A DNA stretch of 33,678 bases from JAULUH01 sp032111745 (GCA_032111745.1 JAULUH010000550.1:1-33678), one strand, 5' to 3'. Shown: positions 1-7,092, numbered from the stretch's first letter. The notes: generated by a model not told the origin, from the letters alone. Numbers and translations are program-made.

Positions 1-104
1 AGGGATCGGCTCTGCGCCCTCTGCGCCTCTGCGGTTCCCCTCTGGTTCCGCTCCGGCCTTCTCCGGTCCAGGGATCGGCTTTGCGCCCTCTGCGCCTCTG
101 CGGT
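1..104. repeat. Direct repeat of the CTCTGCG intergenic family (two copies)
   Basis: Two nearly identical units of about 35 bp lie at 1-35 and 70-104. Both begin AGGGATCGGCT and contain CTCTGCGCCTCTGCGGT. The same CTCTGCG/CGCAGAG wording returns in intergenic hairpins at 25504-25545 and 31566-31636. It is non-coding and looks like a dispersed intergenic repeat of this genome. The upstream extent is cut by the window edge. Confidence 0.7.
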
Positions 105-164
105 AACCTCCGGAGTCCCCGTCCGCCAGCGCATGCCCGGCGATTTTCCAGCGCGCCTGCTCTG

Positions 165-193
165 TTGCCCTCCTCACCTTCTGCGGCTATACT
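165..193 (+). promoter_or_regulatory. Promoter of the first K+ channel gene
   Basis: A -35 box TTGCCC (165-170) and a -10 box TATACT (188-193) are separated by exactly 17 bp, upstream of the ATG at 258. The same -35/-10 pair precedes the tRNA-Lys gene on the minus strand. Confidence 0.65.
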
Positions 194-257
194 GCACCTA
201 TCATCGTCGTTCCCCTGGTTCCATAGCAGAATCTCGCACCGCCAAGGAGAAAGCACC

Positions 258-1079
258 ATGGCCAAGCCCGCCCAAGAGCTCAAGAACACCACCTACGAAC
301 TGTTCATCGGCGCCCTGTCCATCCTCTCGATCTTCAACCTGATCATCGCCATCCTCCTGCCCGACTCCTACCTGGCCCAGGTCGTCCTGGTCATGGACAT
401 CTTCCTCAGCGCCATCTTCCTGGCCGACTTCCTCTTCCGCCTCGTCACCGCCCCCTCCAAGTCCGCCTACTTCTTCCGCCAGTTCGGCTGGGCTGACCTC
501 CTCGCCAGCCTCCCCTTCCCCAATGCCAAAATCTTGCGCCTGTTCCGTATCATCCGCGTCGCCCGCCTGCTGCGCGAGTTCGGCGCCGCCAAAATGCTGC
601 GCGAGTTCGTAACCAACCGCGCCGGCAGCGCCCTGCTCACCCTCTTCTTCCTCATCATCCTCGTCCTGGAGTTCGGCGGCATGGGCATGTACATGGTCGA
701 GAGCCGCGCCCCCGACGGCAACATCAAGTCCGCCGCCGATTCCATCTGGTATACCTTTGTCACCATCACCACCGTCGGCTACGGCGACCGCTTCCCCGTC
801 ACCAACGTCGGCCGCCTCCTCGGCATGCTGATCATGATGGCCGGCGTCGGCCTCTTCGGCACCCTCACCGGCTTCCTGGCCAATGCCTTCCTCGCCGGCG
901 ACGAGCAGAAGCCTGCCGAGGCTGCCGCCGTCGCCGCCGCCGCCAACACCCCCGCGGCCCGCCTCGCCGAGCTCAAGGCCCTGCTCCAGCATCAGCAGGA
1001 GCTCCTGGCCCAGCAAGAACAGGCCCAGTCCGCCCTCACCGCCAGGCTCGCCGAGTTCGAGGCCCTGCTGGGCTCTTGA
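258..1079 (+). CDS. Voltage-gated-type potassium channel (6 TM)
   Basis: This 273-residue inner-membrane K+ channel subunit has the Shaker/Kv-like layout. Hydrophobic segments S1-S3 are followed by an S4 helix with Arg at every third position (R94, R97, R100, R103, R106), then S5, pore helix and S6. The selectivity filter TVGYGD is at 172-177. The C-terminal tail (about 233-271) is a Leu/Gln-rich coiled coil that could tetramerise or regulate the channel; there is no RCK domain. The ATG at 258 is chosen because AAGGAGA lies 7 bp upstream and the open frame before it is low-complexity Pro/Ser. A second, smaller channel follows 37 bp downstream, probably co-transcribed. Codons are strongly C-ending. 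Gating and physiological role cannot be read from sequence. Confidence 0.9.
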   Translation: MAKPAQELKNTTYELFIGALSILSIFNLIIAILLPDSYLAQVVLVMDIFLSAIFLADFLFRLVTAPSKSAYFFRQFGWADLLASLPFPNAKILRLFRIIRVARLLREFGAAKMLREFVTNRAGSALLTLFFLIILVLEFGGMGMYMVESRAPDGNIKSAADSIWYTFVTITTVGYGDRFPVTNVGRLLGMLIMMAGVGLFGTLTGFLANAFLAGDEQKPAEAAAVAAAANTPAARLAELKALLQHQQELLAQQEQAQSALTARLAEFEALLGS

Positions 1080-1116
1080 GCGGCCCACCTGGTAGCCTAG
1101 CCCCCCGGAGTTATGC

Positions 1117-1494
1117 ATGAGCAAGCCAAAGCAACCCGGACCAGTCGGCCGCGCCCTCGGACAATTCTTCCTCCTGGACCTCCTGCGCGACCGGGAAGCC
1201 CGCTACGTGTTCCTCTACGTAGGCGCCACCATCCTGTTCGGCACCGTCATCTATCACCTCCTGGAGGGCTGGGACTGGATCGATGCCCTCTACTTCGTGG
1301 TCATCACCACCACCATCATCGGCTACGGCGACTTCACCCCGGCCACGCAGCTGACCAAGTTCATCACCGTCTTCTTCGCCCTCAACGGCGTCGCCATCCT
1401 GGTCATGCTCTTTGACCAGATCCGTCGCGTGCGCACGAAGGCGGCTCGCGCTCATGGGGCGGATGCGGCCTCGAATGCCGCCTCCGGGCAGTAG
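1117..1494 (+). CDS. Two-TM potassium channel-like protein with unusual filter
   Basis: A 125-residue Ion_trans_2-type (KcsA-like) protein: TM1 about 29-48, pore helix and filter 56-75, TM2 about 80-100, and a short basic tail. The filter reads T-T-T-I-I-G-Y-G-D (64-72), so the Thr that normally forms the innermost K+ site (TTVGYGD) is Ile67. The start is supported by GGAG 6 bp upstream of the ATG. It follows the 6-TM channel gene closely and shares its C-ending codon usage, so the two probably form one transcript and may assemble or work together. The Ile may alter selectivity or conductance; that is inference. Confidence 0.85.
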   Translation: MSKPKQPGPVGRALGQFFLLDLLRDREARYVFLYVGATILFGTVIYHLLEGWDWIDALYFVVITTTIIGYGDFTPATQLTKFITVFFALNGVAILVMLFDQIRRVRTKAARAHGADAASNAASGQ

Positions 1495-1598
1495 CCGCGC
1501 CCGGGGCACCAGCCCCGGCGTCCCCGTTCTCAGTGGCGCCGTCCAGCGCGCCGGCAGTCTGCCGCTGGCCCATCCACCGGCGCCAGGAGCCAGGCACC

Positions 1599-2771
1599 AT
1601 GCTACCATCAAGGATACGAAACCCCGCCCTCGCCGCGCAGGTCGACCAGGGCCAGCTCGCCTGGCACCGCATCATCACCCCCCTCACCGGCCACTACGCC
1701 CGCCAGGTCGCCCAGCGCGACTACCGCGGCCGGCGCCTGGCCTATTGGGGACATATCACCTCCCAGAACATCACGACCATGATGCTGGCCCTCAAAGCGG
1801 CCGGCGCCGAGATCGCCGTCGGCGCCTGCAACGTCGACAGCACCGACGACGTCGCCGCCGCCTATGCCGTCTCCCAGGGCATCACCGTCTACGGCTGGCA
1901 GGGCATGAGCCAAGAGGACTACCAGCAGAACCTGGCCGCCGTGCGCGCCTTCGACGCCGACTACCTCTGCGATATGGGCGGCGAGCTTATCCTGGCCTAC
2001 CTGGACAAAAGCCCCCCGGTCAAGGGCGCCCTGGAAGCCACCATGAGCGGCCTGCATCGCCTGCAAGGGCGCCAGCTGCCCTTCCCCGTCTTCGACTGGA
2101 ATAGTATCCCCCTCAAGGACCAGCACAACCGCTTCCACGTCGGCGACAGCGTCTGGCCGGCCTTCAACCAGGTCACCAGCCTCGGCCTCTATGGCCGCCG
2201 CGTCCTCGTCGTCGGCTATGGGCCCGTCGGCAAGGGCATCGCCGAGCGCGCCCGCTACATGGGCGCCCTGGTCCACGTCGCCGACCTCGACCCCGTCCGC
2301 CTGCTCGAGGCCCAGCACTTCGGCTGCGCCCCGGTCAGCCTGGACGAAGGGCTGGCCCGCTGCTCCATCGTCGTCACCGCCACCGGCGTCGAAGGGGTCT
2401 TGCGCGAGCCGCAGCTGCGCCAGGTGCGGCCCGGGGCCATCCTCTTCAACGCCGGCCACTCCAACCGCGAGATCGATATCGACTGGCTCTACCAGCAGCC
2501 CCACCAGCGCCTCAAGCCCCACGTCGAACGCTTCGACCTCGGCCCCACCCACCTCTTCCTGCTGGCCCAGGGCAGCCTGCTCAACCTGGCCGCCGGCGCC
2601 GGTCCCTACGGTATCGATCTCTTCGACCACTACACCGCGGTCATGCTCCTCGGCATCGCCTGGATGTTCGACGGCATCCCGGCCGGCACCCCGCCCGGCC
2701 TCCAGCTCTACCCGGCCCACCTGGAACGGGAGATCGCCGAGCTCTCCCTCCACCTGCGCAGCGCCGGCTGA
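1599..2771 (+). CDS. Divergent S-adenosylhomocysteine hydrolase-like protein
   Basis: This 390-residue protein aligns by eye over the full SAHH fold: N-terminal substrate domain, Rossmann NAD domain with GYGPVGKG at 206-213, and C-terminal return strand. Shared landmarks include GHIT (H52, equivalent to human His55), CN-x2-ST-x-D near 77-84, NAGH (H287, equivalent to His301) and LLAQGSLLNL. Most other catalytic positions differ: Asp131 is M126, Glu156 is A147, Lys186 is L172, Asp190 is H176 and His353 is P336. The C-terminal Lys-x3-Tyr that completes the neighbour's NAD site is absent. NAD binding is likely, but hydrolysis of S-adenosylhomocysteine is doubtful. The start ATG has AGGAG 9 bp upstream; an earlier in-frame ATG at 1533 lacks support. 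No methionine-cycle gene is adjacent. Confidence 0.8.
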   Translation: MLPSRIRNPALAAQVDQGQLAWHRIITPLTGHYARQVAQRDYRGRRLAYWGHITSQNITTMMLALKAAGAEIAVGACNVDSTDDVAAAYAVSQGITVYGWQGMSQEDYQQNLAAVRAFDADYLCDMGGELILAYLDKSPPVKGALEATMSGLHRLQGRQLPFPVFDWNSIPLKDQHNRFHVGDSVWPAFNQVTSLGLYGRRVLVVGYGPVGKGIAERARYMGALVHVADLDPVRLLEAQHFGCAPVSLDEGLARCSIVVTATGVEGVLREPQLRQVRPGAILFNAGHSNREIDIDWLYQQPHQRLKPHVERFDLGPTHLFLLAQGSLLNLAAGAGPYGIDLFDHYTAVMLLGIAWMFDGIPAGTPPGLQLYPAHLEREIAELSLHLRSAG

Positions 2772-2778
2772 CCCCCCC

Positions 2779-2940
2779 TCAGCGCCCCGCCTGGCGTAGT
2801 ACCTCGGCCCCGGCCGCCTCAGCACCCCGCCTGGCGGAGCATGGCGGCCTTGGCGGTGTCACTGCCCGGCCTGGGCCAACACTGGCGGCCCTGGTCGCCT
2901 CAACGCCCGGCCTGGGCCAGCACTGCGGCCGCCACCTCCC
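2779..2940 (-). repeat. Degenerate 40-bp tandem repeat carrying stop codons
   Basis: Four units begin at 2779, 2819, 2859 and 2900 (periods 40, 40, 41). On the minus strand each ends with a CGCCAGGCGGGG- or CCCAGGCCGGGC-type motif followed by TGA. The unit is the coding end of the HEAT-repeat gene (A-V-L-A-Q-A-G-R-stop) copied three times downstream. Because the period is not a multiple of three, successive stops fall in different frames. Confidence 0.7.
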
Positions 2941-3250
2941 GCACCAGCGGCCCCCGGCCTGGGTCCGCCAGGATCGCCCGCGCCGTCTCCTCCCCCACCG
3001 GCTCCCCCAACGATCCCAGGGCCGCCAGCGCCTGCACCCCCTGGTCCCCGTCGTCCCGCGCCAGCTCGGCCAGCGGCCGCGCCGCCCGCCTGTCCCGCAG
3101 GTAGTCCAGCGCCAGCGCGATGGCCTGCAGCTGCGCCCCATCCCCGTACTCCAGCGACTTTGCCAGAATCTCCAGCAGCCGCGGTACCACGTCCTCCTGG
3201 TAGCCGGCCAATAGCTCGGCCCGCCGCACCATGGACGGGTCCTCGTCCAC
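2900..3250 (-). CDS. Small HEAT-repeat protein
   Basis: A protein of about 116 residues made of two to three HEAT-like helical pairs, for example a segment with RPLAELARDDGDQGVQALAALGSLGEP near 57-83. HEAT repeats act as protein-binding scaffolds; no catalytic motif is visible. The start shown is GTG at 3250 with AGGGGG 8 bp upstream; ATG at 3232 is an alternative. It reads in the same frame as the end of the upstream broken gene, separated only by the TAG at 3275-3277, so the two may once have been one protein. Its last codons are the template of the 40-bp repeat downstream. Confidence 0.6.
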   Translation of the reverse strand: MDEDPSMVRRAELLAGYQEDVVPRLLEILAKSLEYGDGAQLQAIALALDYLRDRRAARPLAELARDDGDQGVQALAALGSLGEPVGEETARAILADPGRGPLVREVAAAVLAQAGR

Positions 3251-3274
3251 CGGCTTGGCCCCCTGGTCCGTCAG

Positions 3275-4046
3275 CTAGAACGCCGTCACGTCCTCCAGCA
3301 CCAGCCCGTAGACCTGCGGCTGCTCCAGCCACCCCAGCAGGACCTCCGCCGCCAGTTGGCTGCGCCACTCCTCCGCGGCCATCTGCTCCCGCAGGAAGGG
3401 CACCGCGGCCGGGCCCAGCGCCAACAGCTCGGCCGGCGAACATGGCCCGCAGCCCGGGCGTGATCGCGCCCGTGTCCAGCTCCGTGGCGAAGCCCATCGG
3501 CAGGTCGAACAGCGGCAGCTCCGCCGTCCCTATCAGCACCTTGCCGTACGGAGCCGGCCCCTGCGCCGGCACCGGTGGCCCGGCCGGCCCTCCCGGCAGC
3601 GCCGGCGTGGCCACCGCCACCGGCGGCGACACCTCCAGGTTGCCCCCGTAGCTCAGCGCATTGGCGCCGCCCCCAAACTCGCCCCGCAGCTTGACCCCGC
3701 CCTCCGCCACCGCGCTGCGCACCCATGGGCCGAGCTCGCGGCCGCGCAGGCAGTGGGTCGCCACCGCCTCCGGGCCCTCGGCCGTCAGCCGATATCCCAA
3801 CACGAACTCGTCCCGCAGCCACTGGTCGACGTGGCGCTCGCCGTCCACCAGCACCAGCGCGCCGCCAAGCCCGCCGGCCATCTGCACCGGGTGATCACCT
3901 GTCCAGTCCGTCGCATCCGCAGCCATCGGCCGGCCAAAGGCCTCCGCCAGGGCCGCAGCCAGGTTGGCCACCGTGGGTCGGTTCAGGTAGAAGCTGCTTA
4001 GGTACACCCGCCGGGCGGGCGCCGTGCTGGGGGGCAGCACGATCAT
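3275..4046 (-). pseudogene. Frameshifted gene, unknown N-terminal domain plus HEAT-like end
   Basis: From the ATG at 4046 one frame gives about 200 plausible residues, with a start M-I-V-L-P-P-S, a middle rich in Gly/Pro, and a segment F-A-T-E-L-D-T-G-A-I-T-P-G. Near 3431-3436 coding sense moves to the next frame, where A-E-L-L-A-L-G-P-A-A-V-P-F-L-R and a HEAT-like end ending V-T-A-F stop at 3275. Removing one C from the CCGGCC run there would restore a single frame; the span of 772 nt is one over a multiple of three. It may be real decay, a sequencing indel or, less likely, recoding. The N-terminal domain is not recognised. It lies downstream of the minus-strand promoter at 4312-4340. Confidence 0.6.
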
Positions 4047-4083
4047 GGCTGGGAGAGAACCCGGAACCTGGCGGGGAGCCGGC

Positions 4084-4118
4084 GACGCGGGTGGCCTGGT
4101 CAGAGGCCTACCCGCGTC
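4084..4118. other. Strong hairpin upstream of the broken HEAT gene
   Basis: GACGCGGGTGGCC (4084-4096) pairs with GGCC-T-ACCCGCGTC (4105-4118), giving 13 bp with one bulged base and an 8-nt loop. No T-tract follows on either strand. It lies between the 21-codon ORF and the broken gene on the minus strand, so it may act as an attenuator or processing site in that leader. Confidence 0.5.
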
Positions 4119-4161
4119 TCTCCATGCGCGTGTTCCCGTTGGTTGGAGGCGAGGCGCCGGG

Positions 4162-4227
4162 CTAGCGCGGCCGGCCCGGCCGGCGCTCCAGCTCCGACTT
4201 CAGGGCCGCGATGTCCGCGTCCGACAT
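4162..4227 (-). CDS. Possible 21-residue leader peptide
   Basis: The minus-strand ORF reads M-S-D-A-D-I-A-A-L-K-S-E-L-E-R-R-P-G-R-P-R, with an excellent ribosome site (AGGAGGAG about 4-6 bp before the ATG). It lies between a promoter (4312-4340) and the frameshifted gene at 4046, with the hairpin 4084-4118 in between. It could be a leader peptide, or the 5' remnant of a longer coiled-coil gene. The strong ribosome site is the main argument for translation; no family is recognised. Confidence 0.4.
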   Translation of the reverse strand: MSDADIAALKSELERRPGRPR

Positions 4228-4311
4228 GGTGCTCCTCCTGGTTCACATCGCTGAATTCGAAATCCAACTCGACGACCGAGATATCGCTGCCTCCAACCCG
4301 GACAGGCCGCT

Positions 4312-4340
4312 AGTATACCCCCTGGGATCTCATCGCGCAA
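4312..4340 (-). promoter_or_regulatory. Minus-strand promoter for the leader ORF and HEAT locus
   Basis: Read on the minus strand, TTGCGC (4340-4335) and TATACT (4317-4312) are spaced by 17 bp. This places a start site near 4305, about 80 bp before the ATG at 4227. Confidence 0.6.
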
Positions 4341-4503
4341 GGCCCCCTTCTCTGAATCTTTCCTGCATCTTTTTGGCATCTATACATTTGGGCCATTTGG
4401 TGGTAAGCTAGGAGCAGGCAGTTGTGAAAACTGCCACCACCTTGGCCCGGCACCAGCGTGTGCCGGCCCCACACCATACCCTTCTCAAAGAGGAGACCGT
4501 ACC

Positions 4504-5352
4504 ATGCCAGTAAAACCTGGAACCAAAAAACGCAGGCATGTGTCGAGCGATGAGGCCACAATGGCCGAGGTCGCGATGGAGGCCGGCGCCCTGGGCGTCG
4601 AAAGCGAGCTGGCTGGTGCCGGCGAGACCATCGCAGGCGCCGAGACGCTGCGGGCTGCCGGCGACGTAGAAGCCGTGGCCGGGGCTGCCCTGGCCGCCGG
4701 GGCCAGCGATCTGACCCGGGCCGTCGACGTGGAAGTCGTGGCCGAGCGCATGGCGCGGCTAAGCGCGGTCGCCGCGGCCGGTGGCGCCGTGGACCTGGCG
4801 CAAGGGGCCGGCGTGCTGGCCGCATCGCAGGACGTGGAGGTGCAGAGCGACATCGCGGCGCTCATGAGCGAAGACGACCTGGAGCTGGGCATGGAGCTGA
4901 GCGCGATCGCCGGCCAGCTGGCCCTCGCCGGCGATGTCGCAGACCTGCGGGAGATGCCCGTGCTGGCCATGTTCCTGCTCGAAAAGGGTGAGCAGCTGCA
5001 AGAGCTCGCTCTGGATGCGGTCCTGCGGGCTGCGGCCACCCGCGTGCTGGCAAGGGCCATGGCGGCGACAGGCGTAGAAATCGGCGGCCTGGGCGCTGAT
5101 CAGATGGTCCTGGGACTGAACCGGTTGGCCGTGGCAGACGCCATGGCCGCCCGCAGTGAGGAGCTGGCGGAAGCCGGCGTGGGCCTGGCAGTGGCCGGCG
5201 CGCTGGAGCTCGAAGAGGCTGCCGCGGCGGGCCAGCTCGCCCGGGGCATGGTGCGCGAGGGGGTCGCCGAGGTAGCGGCCGGCTCTGTCGCCATGGGCGA
5301 GGGCGCCACCCTGGAAGCGATAGCCGAGGGACTGGCCGAGGAGGCGATGTAG
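4504..5352 (+). CDS. Ala-rich, acidic helical protein of unknown function
   Basis: A 282-residue protein composed mostly of Ala, Glu, Gly, Leu and Val, with recurrent A-G-x-x-E-V/L-A-x-A-type stretches. After a basic N-terminus (K-K-R-R at 8-11) it looks entirely helical, amphipathic and acidic. A better conserved core lies around 144-175 (E-M-P-V-L-A-M-F-L-L-E-K, then L-R-A-A-A-T-R). There is no signal peptide, clear TM segment or enzyme motif. The ribosome site AAAGAGGAG precedes the ATG by about 9 bp. A hairpin and a 138-codon gene follow; the pair may be co-transcribed. It could be a structural, membrane-surface or scaffold protein; I do not assign a function. Confidence 0.75.
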   Translation: MPVKPGTKKRRHVSSDEATMAEVAMEAGALGVESELAGAGETIAGAETLRAAGDVEAVAGAALAAGASDLTRAVDVEVVAERMARLSAVAAAGGAVDLAQGAGVLAASQDVEVQSDIAALMSEDDLELGMELSAIAGQLALAGDVADLREMPVLAMFLLEKGEQLQELALDAVLRAAATRVLARAMAATGVEIGGLGADQMVLGLNRLAVADAMAARSEELAEAGVGLAVAGALELEEAAAAGQLARGMVREGVAEVAAGSVAMGEGATLEAIAEGLAEEAM

Positions 5353-5380
5353 AGGCCTAAACGCGGTTGGTTATCTGGCT

Positions 5381-5417
5381 GGCCGGCGCGTGCAAGGACT
5401 GCCCACACGCGCCGGCC
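5381..5417. other. Perfect 12-bp hairpin between the Ala-rich gene and its neighbour
   Basis: GGCCGGCGCGTG (5381-5392) is the exact reverse complement of CACGCGCCGGCC (5406-5417), with a 13-nt loop. There is no T-tract, so it is more likely an attenuator or RNA-stability element than a simple terminator. It contains the potential GTG at 5390, which argues that the next gene starts later, at 5453. Confidence 0.6.
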
Positions 5418-5452
5418 TGGGCTCATCCGTTGAGTCGTCTGGAAGTACTGCC

Positions 5453-5869
5453 GTGGCAACCATATATCCGTACATATCTGAAGGCGCTCACGCCGGACAG
5501 AAAGCGCATCTGAAGGTCCACGAAGTCGTCTGGCTCACCGCCGGCCAGGGGGAGGTGAGCGCACTATCGGACTTCGAGGTCGATATTGCGGGAGAGGTGA
5601 ATATCGTAGTATACAGGGGCGACCTGAGGATCTACCTGCAGCTGCTGGACCAGGACAAGGATGCAACCGCCGGGCCTTGCAGGCTCCAGCTCAACTCACA
5701 TGTGGACGAAAAAGCCTCCTACCGCGCGCAGGACGGTGTCCTGACCGTGTCGGCTGCTATGGAAGACAAAGCGGCAACGGTAAGCTTGTCCCGCCACGAC
5801 CATGGCCATATGACCCGCTGCGAGATGACCGGCTTTCTAAACATCACCGCCTACCTCGAGCCCGCGTGA
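5453..5869 (+). CDS. Small beta-rich protein of unknown function
   Basis: A 138-residue protein (GTG start, GGAAG 7 bp upstream) with alternating hydrophobic and polar residues that suggest beta strands, e.g. V-N-I-V-V-Y-R-G-D-L-R-I-Y-L-Q-L-L. It has a His/Met-rich patch H-D-H-G-H-M near 119-124 and ends in N-I-T-A-Y-L-E. There is no signal peptide or TM helix. It may form an operon with the Ala-rich gene 100 bp upstream, with a hairpin between them, and it ends before the terminator at 5934. The upstream in-frame GTG at 5390 is disfavoured because it lies inside the hairpin stem. No family recognised. Confidence 0.6.
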   Translation: MATIYPYISEGAHAGQKAHLKVHEVVWLTAGQGEVSALSDFEVDIAGEVNIVVYRGDLRIYLQLLDQDKDATAGPCRLQLNSHVDEKASYRAQDGVLTVSAAMEDKAATVSLSRHDHGHMTRCEMTGFLNITAYLEPA

Positions 5870-5933
5870 GTATCCGCCATGACTGGACCGGCCTTGGAAG
5901 CCGGTCCCAACCTGCTCAGACGGCAAGCCCAGC

Positions 5934-5976
5934 CCGGACCAGGACAGCCTTCAGGACTGGCCTGGTCCGGCGTTTT
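5934..5976 (+). terminator. Rho-independent terminator after the 5453 gene
   Basis: CCGGACCAGG (5934-5943) pairs with CCTGGTCCGG (5961-5970), a 10-bp perfect stem with partial CAG/CTG pairing inside, followed by CGTTTT. A smaller stem, GACCGGC/GCCGGTC, lies just upstream near 5885-5906. Confidence 0.7.
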
Positions 5977-5996
5977 CGCGCCCGCGCCTGGCTGCT

Positions 5997-6120
5997 AGCG
6001 GTTCCCTCTCCGGTTCCCTCCGCTTTGACTCCTTTGGTCCCATCTCCCCTCCGCACTGTCTGCGTACTCCGCGGTTCCCTTTCCGGTGTCCGTGTCCGTC
6101 CGTGTCTGTCCATCCCAGGT
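5997..6120. repeat. Pyrimidine-rich short-repeat stretch in the 5870-6281 intergenic gap
   Basis: This part of the 412-bp gap contains several GGTTCCCT motifs (GCGGTTCCCT, CCGGTTCCCT, GCGGTTCCCT), a TCTGCGTACTCCGCGGT segment like the repeat at the window start, and short GTCCGTGTCCGTCCGTGTCTGTCC iterations. Apart from the terminator before it and the promoter after it, I see no gene here. Confidence 0.5.
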
Positions 6121-6157
6121 TCCCACTCTGAGGAGCCCTGGCGCCATTCCCGGCAAC

Positions 6158-6187
6158 TTGCCTTCGCCAACTCGCCTGTGCTATGAT
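6158..6187 (+). promoter_or_regulatory. Promoter of the SDR gene
   Basis: TTGCCT (6158-6163) and TATGAT (6182-6187) are separated by 18 bp. The start site would be near 6194, leaving a leader of roughly 90 nt before the ATG at 6282. Confidence 0.55.
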
Positions 6188-6281
6188 AAGCCGACTCCAG
6201 TCCCATATCCCTGCCGCCGGGCGACGACCCAACCGCAGCCCTGCGCCCGGCCAAACCTCACGGACCCCGGGAGGGCAACCC

Positions 6282-7043
6282 ATGCGACTCAAGGACAAAG
6301 TGACCCTCATCACCGGCGGCGCCGCCGGCATCGGCAAGGCCACCGCCCAACGCTTTGCCGAAGAAGGCGCCATCGTCGTCATCGGCGATGTCCAGGAGGA
6401 GGCCGGCGCGGCCGCGGCCGCCGAGCTTGGGCTGGCCGCCTTCGTCAAGGTGAACGTGGTCGACCGCGCGGACGTCCAGCGCTGGATCGACGGCGTGGTC
6501 GCCACCTACGGCCGCATCGACGTGCTGGTGAACAACGCCGGCGTCCTGCGCGACGGCCGCCTGGTCGTGGTCAAGGATGGCGAGCTGGTCAAGCAGATGC
6601 CCGAGGCCGACTGGGACCTGGTGCTCGGCGTCAACCTCAAAGGGGTGTTCAATTGCACGCAGGCAGTGGCCCCGGTCATGATCCGCCAGGGTAGCGGCGT
6701 CATCCTCAACGCCAGCTCCGTGGTCGGGCTGGACGGCAACTTCGGCCAGTCCAACTACGTGGCCACCAAGGCCGGCGTCATCGGCCTGACCAAGGTCTGG
6801 GCCCGCGAGCTGGGCCGCCACGGCATCCGCGTCAACGCCGTCGCCCCCGGCTTCACCGCCACCGAGATGGTCATGCAGATGCCGGACCGGATTCGCGAAG
6901 AGATGGCCTCCCACGTCCCCCTCGGCCGCATGGGCCAGCCCCGCGACATCGCCAACGCCTACATGTTCCTGGCCTCCGATGAGGCCAGCTACGTCTCCGG
7001 CGCCGTGCTGCGCGTCGACGGCGGCATCGTCGTCGGCACCTGA
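6282..7043 (+). CDS. Short-chain dehydrogenase/reductase, FabG-like
   Basis: A 253-residue cytosolic NAD(P)-dependent oxidoreductase of the classical SDR family, closest in style to 3-oxoacyl-ACP reductases. The cofactor loop TGGAAGIG is at 11-18 and NNAG at 84-87. The catalytic triad is S146, Y159 and K163 with the usual 13/4 spacing. The ending S-G-A-V-L-R-V-D-G-G is typical. Asp37 after the second strand suggests NAD preference (inference). GGAGG lies about 7 bp before the chosen ATG; the upstream open frame is not protein-like. It stands alone between its own promoter and a hairpin terminator, so the substrate cannot be deduced. It shares the C-ending codon bias of the channel and SAHH-like genes. 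Confidence 0.9.
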   Translation: MRLKDKVTLITGGAAGIGKATAQRFAEEGAIVVIGDVQEEAGAAAAAELGLAAFVKVNVVDRADVQRWIDGVVATYGRIDVLVNNAGVLRDGRLVVVKDGELVKQMPEADWDLVLGVNLKGVFNCTQAVAPVMIRQGSGVILNASSVVGLDGNFGQSNYVATKAGVIGLTKVWARELGRHGIRVNAVAPGFTATEMVMQMPDRIREEMASHVPLGRMGQPRDIANAYMFLASDEASYVSGAVLRVDGGIVVGT

Positions 7044-7092
7044 ACGCCTGTCCTGAGGGCTTTGCGCATCTCGAACCGGGGTCTCGCGCGAA

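Noticed and set aside
201..1124. Long minus-strand ORF (307 codons) opposite the K+ channel gene
   Set aside because: Glu/Gly/Asp/Ala-rich low-complexity translation, the antisense shadow of a strongly C-ending gene. The plus strand has clear channel motifs and a ribosome site.
1608..2825. 405-codon minus-strand ORF opposite the SAHH-like gene
   Set aside because: Low-complexity antisense product with no domain. It is caused by the GC-rich codon pattern of the real gene.
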